From assembly GCF_013410545.1 (NCBI RefSeq), contig NZ_JACCFV010000001.1, positions 3,286,001-3,350,000 of the forward strand: 64,000 nt of DNA. Reading direction: 5' to 3'. This document shows, one piece after another, positions 41,500 to 50,352 of this stretch (its first letter is position 1; the number at the start of each line of letters is the position of its first letter). The notes under the pieces were generated by a model that had not been told where the DNA came from, made no database searches, and worked only from the letters and a program-made list of their open reading frames with translations. Both the position numbers and the translations under genes were made by a program. The DNA is from Pseudoclavibacter chungangensis (lineage in GTDB: Bacteria > Actinomycetota > Actinomycetes > Actinomycetales > Microbacteriaceae).

Positions 41500-42780
41500 C
41501 TACTTGACGCTCAGTCCGTCACCCGTGAGGGTCGACACGGTCGCATCCTGGGCCTTCGTGAGCGCCTCGCTGAGCGTCCCGGTGCCGTGCCATGCGCCGC
41601 TCAGGCCGTCGTTCAGCGCCGTGACGGTCGCGGGCATGTTCGGGCCCCACACCCACGTGTCGGGCACCGTCTTGGCCTCGGCCGCGAAGACCTCCCCCGT
41701 CACCTGGCCGCCGAAGTAGTCGTCGGGCTCGGTGAGCGCAGGCAGATCCGCGAGCGCCACGGCGGCCGGGTAGAGGCCCGCCGCCTCGACGAGCCCACCG
41801 AACGCCGACTCGTCGGTCGACATCCACTCGGCGAACGTCCACGCCGCCTCGGGGTTCGCGCACGTCTTCAGCACGGCCGTCGCGGAACCGCCGACGTTCG
41901 CACCGACCGCGTCGCCCGCCTTCCACTGCGGCACGGGCGCCACGGCCCACTTGCCGGCACCGTCCGCTGCATCACCCTTGAGGATGCCCGTCATCCACGC
42001 CGGGCCGATGTAGCTCGCGATCGAGCCGTCCGCGAGGCCCTGGTTCCAGGCCGGGTCCCACGTGGTCGCGGGGAAGATGAGGTCCTTGTCGACGAGGCCC
42101 TGCCAGTAGTCGGCGACCTTCGTGTTCGCGTCGGAGTCGATCGACACGGTCCACGAGTCGCCGTCGATGCCGAACCACGGGGCACCGGCCTGCTGCGCGA
42201 GTCCCGCGTAGTTGTAGTCGAGGTAGTCGCTCGTGAGGTAGGTATTCGGGTTCGCCTCGCGCAACTTCACACCGAGCGCCGCGTATTCGTCCCACGTGGT
42301 GGGCACCTGGGCACCGGCGGCCTCGAAGACGTCGGTCCGGTAGAACAGGGCGACCGGGCCGATGTCGACGGGTGCGCCGTAGACGGCGCCGTCGAGCGAT
42401 ACCGCCGCCCACGAGCCGGGCGTGAACTTCTCGGACGAGGCGTCCGCGTACTCGCTCACGTCGAGCAGCGCGTCCTTCGCGACGAAGCTCGTGAGCGACT
42501 CGTACCCGATCTGTGCGAGGCACGTTGAGGTGCCCGCCGTCACGCCGTTGAGCAGCGTCTCGTAGCCGCCCTTCGTACCGGGCGAGATCTCGGTGTACGT
42601 GACCTGGATGTCGGGGTGCGCGGCGTTGAACGCCGTGACGGCCTCGGCGTACCCGGGCGCCCAGCCCGAGAACTCGATCGTGACCGGACCGTCGCCGCTC
42701 GTGCCGCTCGTGCAGCCCGCGAACGCGAGCGTCGAGGCGGCGGCGATGCATGTTGCCTGCAGAATGCGCGTGGCTCTCAC
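41500..42780 (-). CDS. Sugar ABC transporter substrate-binding lipoprotein (CUT1, family 1)
   Basis: A 426-residue lipoprotein. The signal peptide ends with LAFAGC (Cys at about 21). The mature part has VTIEFSGWAPGYAEAVTAFN, DIQVTYTEISPGTKGGYETL and AAWTFAEWMSTDESAF as in maltose/lactose-type binding proteins. The GTG at 42780 is chosen because it places the signal peptide correctly and has GGGAGA seven to twelve nt upstream. It is divergent from the LacI gene and has a LacI-type operator upstream. The likely ligand is a beta-galactoside such as lactose. Confidence 0.92.
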   Translation of the reverse strand: MRATRILQATCIAAASTLAFAGCTSGTSGDGPVTIEFSGWAPGYAEAVTAFNAAHPDIQVTYTEISPGTKGGYETLLNGVTAGTSTCLAQIGYESLTSFVAKDALLDVSEYADASSEKFTPGSWAAVSLDGAVYGAPVDIGPVALFYRTDVFEAAGAQVPTTWDEYAALGVKLREANPNTYLTSDYLDYNYAGLAQQAGAPWFGIDGDSWTVSIDSDANTKVADYWQGLVDKDLIFPATTWDPAWNQGLADGSIASYIGPAWMTGILKGDAADGAGKWAVAPVPQWKAGDAVGANVGGSATAVLKTCANPEAAWTFAEWMSTDESAFGGLVEAAGLYPAAVALADLPALTEPDDYFGGQVTGEVFAAEAKTVPDTWVWGPNMPATVTALNDGLSGAWHGTGTLSEALTKAQDATVSTLTGDGLSVK

Positions 42781-42816
42781 CTGGAGTCTCCCTTGACCAT
42801 CGAGCCGCCACCAGAA

Positions 42817-42830
42817 TGGTAGCGATATCA
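42817..42830. promoter_or_regulatory. LacI-family operator candidate
   Basis: TGGTAGCGATATCA fits the LacI-family consensus TGnnAnCGnTnnCA at every fixed position. It lies 37 bp upstream of the binding-protein start and between that gene and the divergent lacI-type gene. Confidence 0.65.
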
Positions 42831-42888
42831 ATGATGATGACACGCCCCTTCCGACACCGCAAGACGAATCCGAGACGGCTTCGTGCGG

Positions 42889-42903
42889 ATATCATTTCGA
42901 TAT
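42889..42903. promoter_or_regulatory. Second inverted repeat overlapping the lacI-type promoter and start
   Basis: ATATC-ATTTC-GATAT overlaps TATCAT (42890-42895), which is six nt before the ATG at 42902. It shares GATATCA with the first operator. Binding here would autoregulate the repressor gene, which is probably leaderless. Confidence 0.45.
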
Positions 42904-43924
42904 GCGTGGACCCGAGAAGCACAAGGCCGCAGCGAACATGAGCGATGTCGCTCGGCTCGCCGGCGTCTCGCCGCAAACCGTGAGCCGCACGCTCGCCGGA
43001 CATCCGAATGTTCGCGCTGCCACCGCCGCGAAGGTGCTCGACGCGGTCGAGAAGCTCGACTACCGCGTGCACGCCGCCGCGGCGTCGCTCTCCTCCGGCC
43101 GCACGCGCCAGCTCGGCGTCATCACCGTGTCGAGCGCGCGCTACTCCACGAGTGCCCTCGGGCTCGGGGTCGAGGCCGCCGCGGTCGCCGCGGGCTATTC
43201 GGTCACGACCGCCGCGGCCCCCGACCTCACGCCCGAGAGCGTCATCGCGACGCTCGACCGCGTCGCCTCGCAGGGCGCCGAGGGGATCCTCCTCGCGGTG
43301 CCGGTCGGGGCCGAGCACCGCGACTTCGCGGCCCGGGCCGCGCGCATCCCGATGGTCGCGATCGACGCGTCGGCGCCCGCGATCCCGACCGTGAGCGTCG
43401 ACCAGGTCGCGATCGGCAGACTCGCCACGGAGCACCTGCTCGGGCTCGGGCACCGCACCGTCGTGCACCTCCAGGGCCCCGACGAGTGGCTCGAGTCACG
43501 CGACCGGCGCCTCGGCTGGGAGGTCGCGCTGCGCGCCCGCGACATCACGCCGCCCCGGCCGCTCGTCGGCGATTGGAGCCCCGAGTCGGGCTACCGCATC
43601 GGGACCGCGCTCGCGACCGAGCGCGACGTGACGGCGCTGTTCGTCGCGAGCGACGAGATGGCGTTCGGCGTGCTGCGCGCCATGCACGAGCACGGCCGGC
43701 GCGTTCCCGAGGACCTCTCGATCGTGAGCGTCGACGACATCGACCTCGCCGCCTACGCGGCCCCCTCGCTCACGACCGTCCGGCAACCGTTCGGCGAGAT
43801 CGGACGACTCGCCGCCGAGCGCCTCATCGACGTCCTCGAGGACCGTCCGGTCCACGAACGCGAGCACCCCGTGCCCGAACTCGTCGTGCGCTCCTCGACC
43901 GCACCGGCCCGCCGGCCGGCCTGA
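42902..43924 (+). CDS. LacI family transcriptional regulator
   Basis: A 340-residue sugar-responsive repressor. The helix-turn-helix and hinge read MSDVARLAGVSPQTVSRTLA with RVHAAAASLSSGRTRQLGVI (residues about 13-75); the periplasmic-binding-like core has VLRAMHEHGRRVPEDLSIVS and DDIDLAAYAAPSLTTVRQPF. Start at 42902 versus Met13 is undecided; TATCAT six nt before 42902 supports the longer form. It faces the galactoside transporter operon and very likely represses it until a galactoside inducer binds. Confidence 0.93.
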   Translation: MRGPEKHKAAANMSDVARLAGVSPQTVSRTLAGHPNVRAATAAKVLDAVEKLDYRVHAAAASLSSGRTRQLGVITVSSARYSTSALGLGVEAAAVAAGYSVTTAAAPDLTPESVIATLDRVASQGAEGILLAVPVGAEHRDFAARAARIPMVAIDASAPAIPTVSVDQVAIGRLATEHLLGLGHRTVVHLQGPDEWLESRDRRLGWEVALRARDITPPRPLVGDWSPESGYRIGTALATERDVTALFVASDEMAFGVLRAMHEHGRRVPEDLSIVSVDDIDLAAYAAPSLTTVRQPFGEIGRLAAERLIDVLEDRPVHEREHPVPELVVRSSTAPARRPA

Positions 43925-43957
43925 GCCGCAGGCACGGCCCGCGCGACCGGGCACCCC

Positions 43958-44941
43958 CTATGCGTCGTCGGCGAACCGCTCCGCGCGCCACGCGCTCGCG
44001 ATCGTGTCCTCGAGACTCCACCGCATGGCCCAGCCGAGGTCGGCCGCGGCGCGCGAGCCGTCGGCGACGATCGAGGCCGGGTCGCCCGCCCGGCGGGGAC
44101 CGATCTCGGGGTCGTCCGGAACACCGGCGACCGCGGCGATCGCCGTCAGCAGCTCCCGGACGGACGTGCCCGTTCCACTCCCGAGGTTGTAGACGTCGTC
44201 GAGCGGCGCGTCCGCCTCGAGTGCCGCCGCCGCGGCGACGTGTGCGAGCGCGAGGTCGGCGACGTGCACGTAGTCGCGCACGCACGTGCCGTCCGGCGTC
44301 GGGAAGTCGTCGCCGTTGATGCGCGGCCGCCGACCCTCGCGGATCGCGCGGAACACCGCCGGCACGAGGTTGTGCGGACTCAGATCGCGGATCGTCGGCT
44401 CGCCCGAGCCGATGACGTTGAAGTACCGCAGCGACACCGCCGAGAACGGCTCGTCCGCGAGCGCCGCGGCGCGCCGCGCATCCGCGATGAGCCACTCCCC
44501 CACGAGCTTGCTCTCGCCGTACGGCGACTCGGGCGCGGGCGGCGTCTGCTCGGTGACCCGAGCGACGTCCGGCGTGCCGTAGACCCCCGCGCTCGACGAG
44601 AACACGAGCCGGTGCACGCCCGCGGCGTGCATCGCGTCGAGCAGCTCGATCGTTCCCGAGACGTTCTGCCGGTACGTGTGCATCGGCCGCGCGACCGAGA
44701 CGCCCGCGAACTTGAACCCGGCGAGGTGCACGACACCGTCGACGGGATCCGCGAACGCGCGATGCAGCACCTCGGCGTCGCCGATGCTCCCCTCCACCAA
44801 TCGTGCACCCTCGGGCACGAACGACGTCGCTCCCGTCGAGAGGTCGTCGACGACGGTCACCTCGCGGCCCGTGCCGAGCAGGGCGTTCGCGACGTGGGCA
44901 CCGATGTATCCGGCGCCTCCCGTGACGAGCCAGCGGGTCAT
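43958..44941 (-). CDS. galE: UDP-glucose 4-epimerase
   Basis: GalE interconverts UDP-galactose and UDP-glucose. The 327-residue SDR protein begins with the NAD loop VTGGAGYIGAHV (residues 6-17). The catalytic YxxxK is in SPYGESK, and LRYFNVIGSGEP and CVRDYVHVADLALAH are standard GalE segments. The ATG overlaps the galK stop (ATGA), making galE last in galT-galK-galE. It converges with the LacI gene. Confidence 0.95.
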   Translation of the reverse strand: MTRWLVTGGAGYIGAHVANALLGTGREVTVVDDLSTGATSFVPEGARLVEGSIGDAEVLHRAFADPVDGVVHLAGFKFAGVSVARPMHTYRQNVSGTIELLDAMHAAGVHRLVFSSSAGVYGTPDVARVTEQTPPAPESPYGESKLVGEWLIADARRAAALADEPFSAVSLRYFNVIGSGEPTIRDLSPHNLVPAVFRAIREGRRPRINGDDFPTPDGTCVRDYVHVADLALAHVAAAAALEADAPLDDVYNLGSGTGTSVRELLTAIAAVAGVPDDPEIGPRRAGDPASIVADGSRAAADLGWAMRWSLEDTIASAWRAERFADDA

Positions 44942-46110
44942 CGTTCCCTCCTCGCCCCACCGCTCGCCCGAGCGGTGAAGATCTCCGGCCGGGGGTGGCC
45001 GGCCTGCGTGACGGCGCGCGTGACGGCGTCACGAACGCGTTCGGCGTCGGCGCGCCGCACGAGCGCGATCGACGCGCCGCCGAATCCGCCACCCGTGAGC
45101 CGGGCACCGAGCGCGCCCGCCTCGACCGCGGCCTCGACCGCGACGTCGATCGCGGGGACGGACGTGCCGAAATCGTCCCGCTGTGAGACGTGGGACGCCG
45201 TGAGGAGCGGACCGATCTCGTCGGCTCGACCGGCGCGCAGCATCCGCGCGACCTCGAAGGTGCGCGCCGTGTCGGTCACGATGTGGCGCGCGCGACGCGC
45301 GAGCAGCGGGTCGAGCTCGCCGATCCGTCGATCGAGCTCCGCCGGCGTGAGCCGACCGAGCGGCGAGCCGAGCGCGGCCGCGGCGGCCTCGCACTCGCGC
45401 CGCCGCTCGCCGTACTCGCCGACGGCGTGGTCGTGGCCGATGGTCGAGTCGACGACGAGCACGTCGAGCTCGGCCGCCTCGAACCCGAGCGGCACGATCT
45501 CACTCGCGCCGGTCCCGAAATCGAGGAGGACCGCGGCATCGGGCTCCGCGAACAGCACGGCCGATTGGTCGAGCGTGCCCGTCGGCGCACCGACGACCTC
45601 GTTCTCGGCACGACGGCACAGCCGCACCATCTCGTCGCGCGCGAGCCCGAGACCCCAGAGCTCGTCGAGGGCGACGCACACGGCCGCCTCGATCGCGGCC
45701 GACGAGGACACGCCGACGCCGACGGGCACGGCGGAGTCGAGCAGCAGGTCGAATCCCGGCTTGTCGTCGAGTGCGTGCTCCTGCCCGATGGCCCAGGCCA
45801 CGCCGAGCACGTACGCGGCCCAGCCGGCGGCCTCGGCGAGCGTGTCGAGGCTCGACTCGTGGTGGCGCTCGTCGATCGTCGACACGACCCGGACCGTGCG
45901 GTCGCCGCGGAGCGCGACCGCGACGCGCGCACGGCGATCGATCGCGAACGGGAGCGAGGCGCCCCCGTTGTAGTCGGTGTGCTCACCCACGAGGTTGACG
46001 CGACCGGGCGCGCTCCACTCGCCGTCGGCCGGACGGCCGAAGTGGGCGGCGAAGCGATCGAGGAGGTCATCGGGCGCGGCGGCGGCTCCACCGTTCACGT
46101 CGGGGCTCAC
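44938..46110 (-). CDS. galK: Galactokinase
   Basis: GalK phosphorylates galactose at C1. The 390-residue GHMP kinase carries the galactokinase signature GRVNLVGEHTDYNGG at about residues 27-41, the ATP motif GVGVSSSAAIEAAV and the C-terminal motif RLTGGGFGGASIAL. The catalytic Asp is expected in the middle segment SAVLFAEPD/LLDFGTG region but I cannot fix it. The GTG overlaps the galT stop. It uses galactose released by the GH35 enzyme encoded nearby. Confidence 0.95.
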   Translation of the reverse strand: MSPDVNGGAAAAPDDLLDRFAAHFGRPADGEWSAPGRVNLVGEHTDYNGGASLPFAIDRRARVAVALRGDRTVRVVSTIDERHHESSLDTLAEAAGWAAYVLGVAWAIGQEHALDDKPGFDLLLDSAVPVGVGVSSSAAIEAAVCVALDELWGLGLARDEMVRLCRRAENEVVGAPTGTLDQSAVLFAEPDAAVLLDFGTGASEIVPLGFEAAELDVLVVDSTIGHDHAVGEYGERRRECEAAAAALGSPLGRLTPAELDRRIGELDPLLARRARHIVTDTARTFEVARMLRAGRADEIGPLLTASHVSQRDDFGTSVPAIDVAVEAAVEAGALGARLTGGGFGGASIALVRRADAERVRDAVTRAVTQAGHPRPEIFTARASGGARRER

Positions 46111-47195
46111 GGCAGCGGCCGTTCGGCGTCGAAGCGTGCGAGGGCCTCACGCAGCGCGTCGGCCTGCCGCTCCGGCGCGATGTCGCCGACCCAGGCACCC
46201 ATCGCGGCCTCCGAGCCGGCGAGGAACTTGAGTCGATCGGCCGCGCGCAGCGGGCTCGTGATCTGCCACGTGAGGTGCACGTCACGATGCCGGACGGGTG
46301 CCTGATGCCATGCGGCGATGTAGGGCATCGTGCGGTCGTAGCGCCGGTCGAGGGCGCCGAGGAGTCGGATCGAGAGGATCGCGAGTTCGTCGCGCTCGAC
46401 CTCGTCGAGCGCCGCGAGATCGGGCACCTGACGCTTGGGCATGACGTGCAGCTCGAGCGGCCAGCGGGCCGCGAACGGCACGAACGCCGCCCAGTGCGGC
46501 GTCTCGGCGACGACGCGGGGACCCGCGAGCTCGGCCGCGAGCACCTCGGCCTGGAGCGCGGCGCCGTACTTCGCGCGCTGCTCGACGACGCGCTTCGTGC
46601 GCGGCGTCACGTACGGGTAGGCGTAGATCTGACCGTGCGGGTGGTGGAGCGTCACGCCGACGTCGACGCCCCGGTTCTCGAAGACGAACACCTGCTCGAT
46701 GCCCTCGAGTCGCTGCAGCTCGTCGGTCCGGTGTGCCCACGCGTCGATCACGGTGCGGGCCCGTGCGACGGTCTGGGTGGAGAAGGAGCCGGTGCGATCC
46801 GGCGCGAAGCACACGACCTCGCACCGCCCGGTCGCGGGGACGGCGAGGTGGATCCCCGTCGTGTCGGGGACGGGGGTGCCGAGCTCGGGGCCGAAGGACG
46901 GCGAGCGGTTCTCGAACACGGCGACCTCGTAGTCGTCGGGCACCTCGCTCGGATTGTCCGCTGACTGGGGTGCGAGCGGGTCGAACTCGGCGGCGGGCAG
47001 GTGCACGCGCCCCTGCCGTGCCGTCGCGATCGTGATCCACTCGCCCGTGAGCGCGTCCTGACGCAGCTCGGGGGTCGCCGGCCGTGGGGGCAATTCGCGT
47101 GTGTCGACGCTCGGCTCGCGTGCCGGGCTCGTGTCCTCGTCGAAGTAGAGGAGCTCGCGGCCGTCGGCCATCCGGGTTCTCGTGACCCTCGTCAT
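46107..47195 (-). CDS. galT: Galactose-1-phosphate uridylyltransferase
   Basis: GalT exchanges UMP between UDP-glucose and galactose 1-phosphate. In the 362-residue HIT-fold protein the catalytic HPH triad is in TLHHPHGQIYAYPY. RQDALTGEWITIATARQGRV near the N-terminus and ENRSPSFGPELG match the family. ATG at 47195 has GGAGAG eight nt upstream; another ATG at 47255 would add 20 residues without a ribosome binding site. It leads the galT-galK-galE operon, divergent from the DeoR-type gene. Confidence 0.94.
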   Translation of the reverse strand: MTRVTRTRMADGRELLYFDEDTSPAREPSVDTRELPPRPATPELRQDALTGEWITIATARQGRVHLPAAEFDPLAPQSADNPSEVPDDYEVAVFENRSPSFGPELGTPVPDTTGIHLAVPATGRCEVVCFAPDRTGSFSTQTVARARTVIDAWAHRTDELQRLEGIEQVFVFENRGVDVGVTLHHPHGQIYAYPYVTPRTKRVVEQRAKYGAALQAEVLAAELAGPRVVAETPHWAAFVPFAARWPLELHVMPKRQVPDLAALDEVERDELAILSIRLLGALDRRYDRTMPYIAAWHQAPVRHRDVHLTWQITSPLRAADRLKFLAGSEAAMGAWVGDIAPERQADALREALARFDAERPLP

Positions 47196-47272
47196 GGTCT
47201 CTCCGTTCCGAGCGGGACGTGCCTCCGACGGCACCGTCGTCGTCCGATCGCTCATCGGGAGCCTAACCGACT

Positions 47273-47325
47273 TGTGGCGTTTTGTGAACTCTGTGATTTT
47301 TTGAGATGTTCTGTGTGCCTTGTGG
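47273..47325. promoter_or_regulatory. Phased TGTG half-sites between galT and the DeoR-type gene
   Basis: TGTG occurs at 47273, 47283, 47292, 47312 and 47321, with an imperfect TGAG at 47302. The spacing is about one helical turn throughout. The patch is unusually AT-rich for this genome. The arrangement fits a DeoR-family operator covering the galT promoter. Confidence 0.6.
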
Positions 47326-47371
47326 CTCGACCGCTCGCCGGACGTGACAGGATGAACACGAGGAGGGGCAC

Positions 47372-48127
47372 ATGGCACAACTGCCCGACGAACGTCGCCG
47401 GGCCCTCCTCGATCACGTCCTCGAGGTGGGCCCGATCGACTACCCCGCGCTCGCCGACGCGCTCGGGGTGTCCGTCATGACGGTGCGACGCGACGCCGAG
47501 TCGCTCGCCGACGAACAACTCCTCGAACGCGTGCGCGGCGGCGTCCGGCCACCCGATCCGCTCCGCGAGCCGACACCCGCCGAGAAGCGCGTCCTCCACC
47601 CGGGACGCAAACACGGCATCGCGCGAGCCGCACGCGAACTCGTGCGGCCGGGCGCGGTGCTCGGCATCGGCGCCGGCACGACGACACTCGCGTTCGCGCG
47701 CGCGATCGCCGACGTGCCCGACCTCACCGTCGTCACGAACGCGATCCCGATCGCCGATGCGCTCTCGGTGCTGCCGCCCGAGCGCGTCGTCCTCACGGGC
47801 GGCACACGCACCGTCTCCGACGCGCTCGTCGGCCCCGTCGCCGATCAGGCCCTCGCGGGCATGCACCTCGACCTCGCGGTGCTCGGCTGCCACGGCTTCG
47901 ACGCCGCCGCGGGATTCACGGCCCCGAATCTGCAGGAGGCGGCCACCGACCGGCGCTTCCTCGAACGCGCGACGAGCGGCGTCGTGCTCGCCGACGCGTC
48001 GAAGTGGGGCACCCGCGGCCTCACGAGCTTCGCGTCACTCGACGAGATCGACGTGCTCGTGAGCGACGCGACGCTCCCGTCGGACGCGGCACTCGACCGC
48101 ATCATGCGCGTCGTCCGCGCCGGGTGA
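47372..48127 (+). CDS. DeoR family transcriptional regulator
   Basis: A 251-residue regulator. The N-terminal helix-turn-helix is IDYPALADALGVSVMTVRRD with LVRGGVR-like LERVRGGVR following. The C-terminal sugar-phosphate-binding DeoRC domain shows IGAGTTTLAFARAI, VVTNAIPIAD, VVLTGGTRT and TSGVVLADASKWGTRGLTSF. AGGAGGGGC precedes the ATG. It probably represses the divergent galTKE operon, with a galactose-derived sugar phosphate as inducer. Confidence 0.93.
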   Translation: MAQLPDERRRALLDHVLEVGPIDYPALADALGVSVMTVRRDAESLADEQLLERVRGGVRPPDPLREPTPAEKRVLHPGRKHGIARAARELVRPGAVLGIGAGTTTLAFARAIADVPDLTVVTNAIPIADALSVLPPERVVLTGGTRTVSDALVGPVADQALAGMHLDLAVLGCHGFDAAAGFTAPNLQEAATDRRFLERATSGVVLADASKWGTRGLTSFASLDEIDVLVSDATLPSDAALDRIMRVVRAG

Positions 48128-48158
48128 GCGGTGCGACACTCCCGGCGCGGACGACGCG
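48107..48158. terminator. 18-bp inverted repeat at the deoR/aldehyde dehydrogenase junction
   Basis: Arms 48107-48124 and 48141-48158 (CGCGTCGTCCGCGCCGGG and its complement) are perfect, with a 16-nt loop that contains the deoR stop codon. The left arm is coding, so the repeat does double duty as coding sequence and bidirectional terminator. Confidence 0.7.
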
Positions 48159-48163
48159 ATGGA

Positions 48164-49555
48164 TCAGAACGAGCCGTCGATGTCGCTCACGACGACGGCC
48201 TTCTGGTTGACGAACTCGGTGATGCCGAGGTCGATCAGCTCGTGCCCGTAGCCCGAGTGCTTCACGCCGCCGAACGGGATGTCGGCCTTCACGCCCGTGG
48301 GCTGGTTGATGTAGACCATGCCCGTTTCGAGCGCGCGCGAGACGCGCTGGCCGCGCTCGGGGTCGTTCGTGAACACCGAGCCGCCGAGCCCGAACGGTGA
48401 GGCGTTCGCGATGCGGATCGCGTCGGCCTCGTCCGTGGCGCGGTACAGCTGCGTGACGGGGCCGAAGAACTCGGTGACGAACGTCTCGCCGTCCTCGGGG
48501 ATGTCCGTCAGGAGCGTCGGCACGTAGAACGCGCCCTGCTCCGGGACGGGCGAGCCGATCGCCTCGACCGTTACGCCCTCCTCGCGGGCACGCACGACCT
48601 GTGCCGCGAGGTCGTCCGCCGCCTTCTGCGACGAAAGCGGGGCGAGCGTCGTCGACGGGTCGAGCGGGTCGCCCGCCTTGAGCGCCTCGACACCCTCGCG
48701 GTAGCGGGCGAGGAAGTCGTCGTACACGGCGTCGTCGACGATGAGGCGCTTCGACGACACGCACACCTGGCCGGCGTTCCAGTGCCGACCGAACACGGCC
48801 CAGTCGGCCGCCTTCTGCACGTCGGCGTCGTCGAGCACGATGAACGCGTCGGCGCCACCGAGCTCGAGGGTGCTCTTCTTGAGGTTCTCGGCCGCGAGGG
48901 CGGCGATCGCCGCGCCCGCACGCTCGCTGCCCGTGAGCGCGACGCCGCGCACGCGCGGGTCGCCGATGATGCGCTCGGTCGCCGAGTGGGGCACGAAGAG
49001 GTTCGTGAGGAGGCCCTCGGGCGCGCCCGCCTCACGGAAGAGCGACTCCATCGCGAGCGCCGACTGCGGCACGTTCGAGGCGTGCTTGAGCAGCACCGTG
49101 TTTCCCGCGGTCACCTGCGGGGCCGTGATGCGGATGACCTGGTAGTAGGGGAAGTTCCACGGCTCGACGGCGAACAGCACACCGAGCGGCTGGTTCACGA
49201 GCTGCACGTCCTGACTGCCGAAGCCCTCCGCCGGCAGGTAGCGCGGCTTCAGGAGCTCGGCGCCCTTGTCGACGTAGTACTCGAGGATCTTCGCCGACAG
49301 CTCGACCTCGGCCTCCGCCTCGGCGATGAGCTTGCCCATCTCGAGCGTGAGGATCTCGGCGTAGCGGCGCTTGTCTGCGCGCAGCAGCCGGGCGGCCTCG
49401 CGGAGCACGGCCGCGCGCTCCTCGGGGCTCGTGTTCCGCCACTCCTGGAAGGTCGCGTCGGCCCGTTCGATGGCGGCGTCGATCTGCTCCGGCGTCGCGT
49501 CGTCGAAGGTCCGCACGACCTCTCCGGTGTACGGATTCGTGGTTGCGTAGGGCAT
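48164..49555 (-). CDS. NAD(P)-dependent aldehyde dehydrogenase, succinate-semialdehyde dehydrogenase-like
   Basis: A 463-residue ALDH. Catalytic Cys is in NAGQVCVSSKR (about 257-267), the general-base Glu in STLELGGADAF, and the Asn in EPWNFPYYQ, so the full active site is present. Length without an N-terminal extension fits the GabD/Sad group that oxidises succinic semialdehyde. The N-terminus MPYATTNPYTGEVVRTFDD matches that group. It follows the TetR-type gene on the same strand after about 190 bp and may be controlled by it. Confidence 0.92.
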   Translation of the reverse strand: MPYATTNPYTGEVVRTFDDATPEQIDAAIERADATFQEWRNTSPEERAAVLREAARLLRADKRRYAEILTLEMGKLIAEAEAEVELSAKILEYYVDKGAELLKPRYLPAEGFGSQDVQLVNQPLGVLFAVEPWNFPYYQVIRITAPQVTAGNTVLLKHASNVPQSALAMESLFREAGAPEGLLTNLFVPHSATERIIGDPRVRGVALTGSERAGAAIAALAAENLKKSTLELGGADAFIVLDDADVQKAADWAVFGRHWNAGQVCVSSKRLIVDDAVYDDFLARYREGVEALKAGDPLDPSTTLAPLSSQKAADDLAAQVVRAREEGVTVEAIGSPVPEQGAFYVPTLLTDIPEDGETFVTEFFGPVTQLYRATDEADAIRIANASPFGLGGSVFTNDPERGQRVSRALETGMVYINQPTGVKADIPFGGVKHSGYGHELIDLGITEFVNQKAVVVSDIDGSF

Positions 49556-49746
49556 GAGTCCTCTATTCCTGTCGTGGTGCGCCTGCCTGGATGTCGTGAT
49601 GCGGCGGCGGACGGGCGGCGTGGGGTGCGGGCACGGCCGTCGTCGACCGGCCCGGAGCGAACCCCGACCGCCGGCGCGATCCTCCCACGCCACCCGTTGC
49701 AGAGGAGCTGCACGTGACGGATTCCGACGCAGCGTGCACCCGACGG

Positions 49747-50352
49747 TCAGCGGGCGGTGAGCATCGAGCGGTCGCCGCGGTAGCCGATCGAGTCGAGGGT
49801 GACGGCGACCGAGCGGTCGACGAGTTCGTCGTCGATGGGCGGCAGGCCGGGCATGAGGGCACGCATGAGGAGCGGGCCGGTGAGGACGTCGGCGACCCAG
49901 TCGGCGTCCGTGCCCGGGTCGAGCTCGTCGCGCTCGACGGCCCGCGCGAGGAGCACGTGGGTGAAGCGGCGGCGCGGTGCGAGGTAGCGGTCGACGAACG
50001 GTTGGGCGACCTCGGGCGCGGTGCGCAGGCGTTCGAGTCCGGACCCGAGCGCCCCGACGACGAACTCGTCGCGGAACATCGTCGCCTGGCGACGCTGGAT
50101 CTCCAACAGATCCCCCGCGAAGGACCCCGTGTCGACGTCCTCGTCGGTCCCGTAGCGCTCCGTCAGCAGCGTCGCGACCGCCTCGGCGAGGCCCGAGAAG
50201 CGTCGGTAGAAGGCCGGTTTGTTCGTGCCCGCCACCCGGACGACGTCTTCGATCGTCACCGCGTTGAATCCGCGCGCCGAGACGAGTTCCACGACCGCCC
50301 GGCGGATGCCGGCGTCGATGTCGTTCGCCCGAGGGCGACCTCGTGTTGCCAT
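49747..50352 (-). CDS. TetR family transcriptional regulator
   Basis: A 201-residue repressor. Helix-turn-helix VTIEDVVRVAGTNKPAFYRR follows AVVELVSARGFNA, as in TetR proteins; the C-terminal ligand domain is variable (TetR_C-like). MATRGRPRAND is taken as the start at 50352. A TAATGT element eight nt upstream and the lack of a Shine-Dalgarno sequence suggest a leaderless mRNA. An ATG at 50364 is the alternative. Target genes probably include itself and perhaps the aldehyde dehydrogenase downstream. Confidence 0.9.
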   Translation of the reverse strand: MATRGRPRANDIDAGIRRAVVELVSARGFNAVTIEDVVRVAGTNKPAFYRRFSGLAEAVATLLTERYGTDEDVDTGSFAGDLLEIQRRQATMFRDEFVVGALGSGLERLRTAPEVAQPFVDRYLAPRRRFTHVLLARAVERDELDPGTDADWVADVLTGPLLMRALMPGLPPIDDELVDRSVAVTLDSIGYRGDRSMLTAR

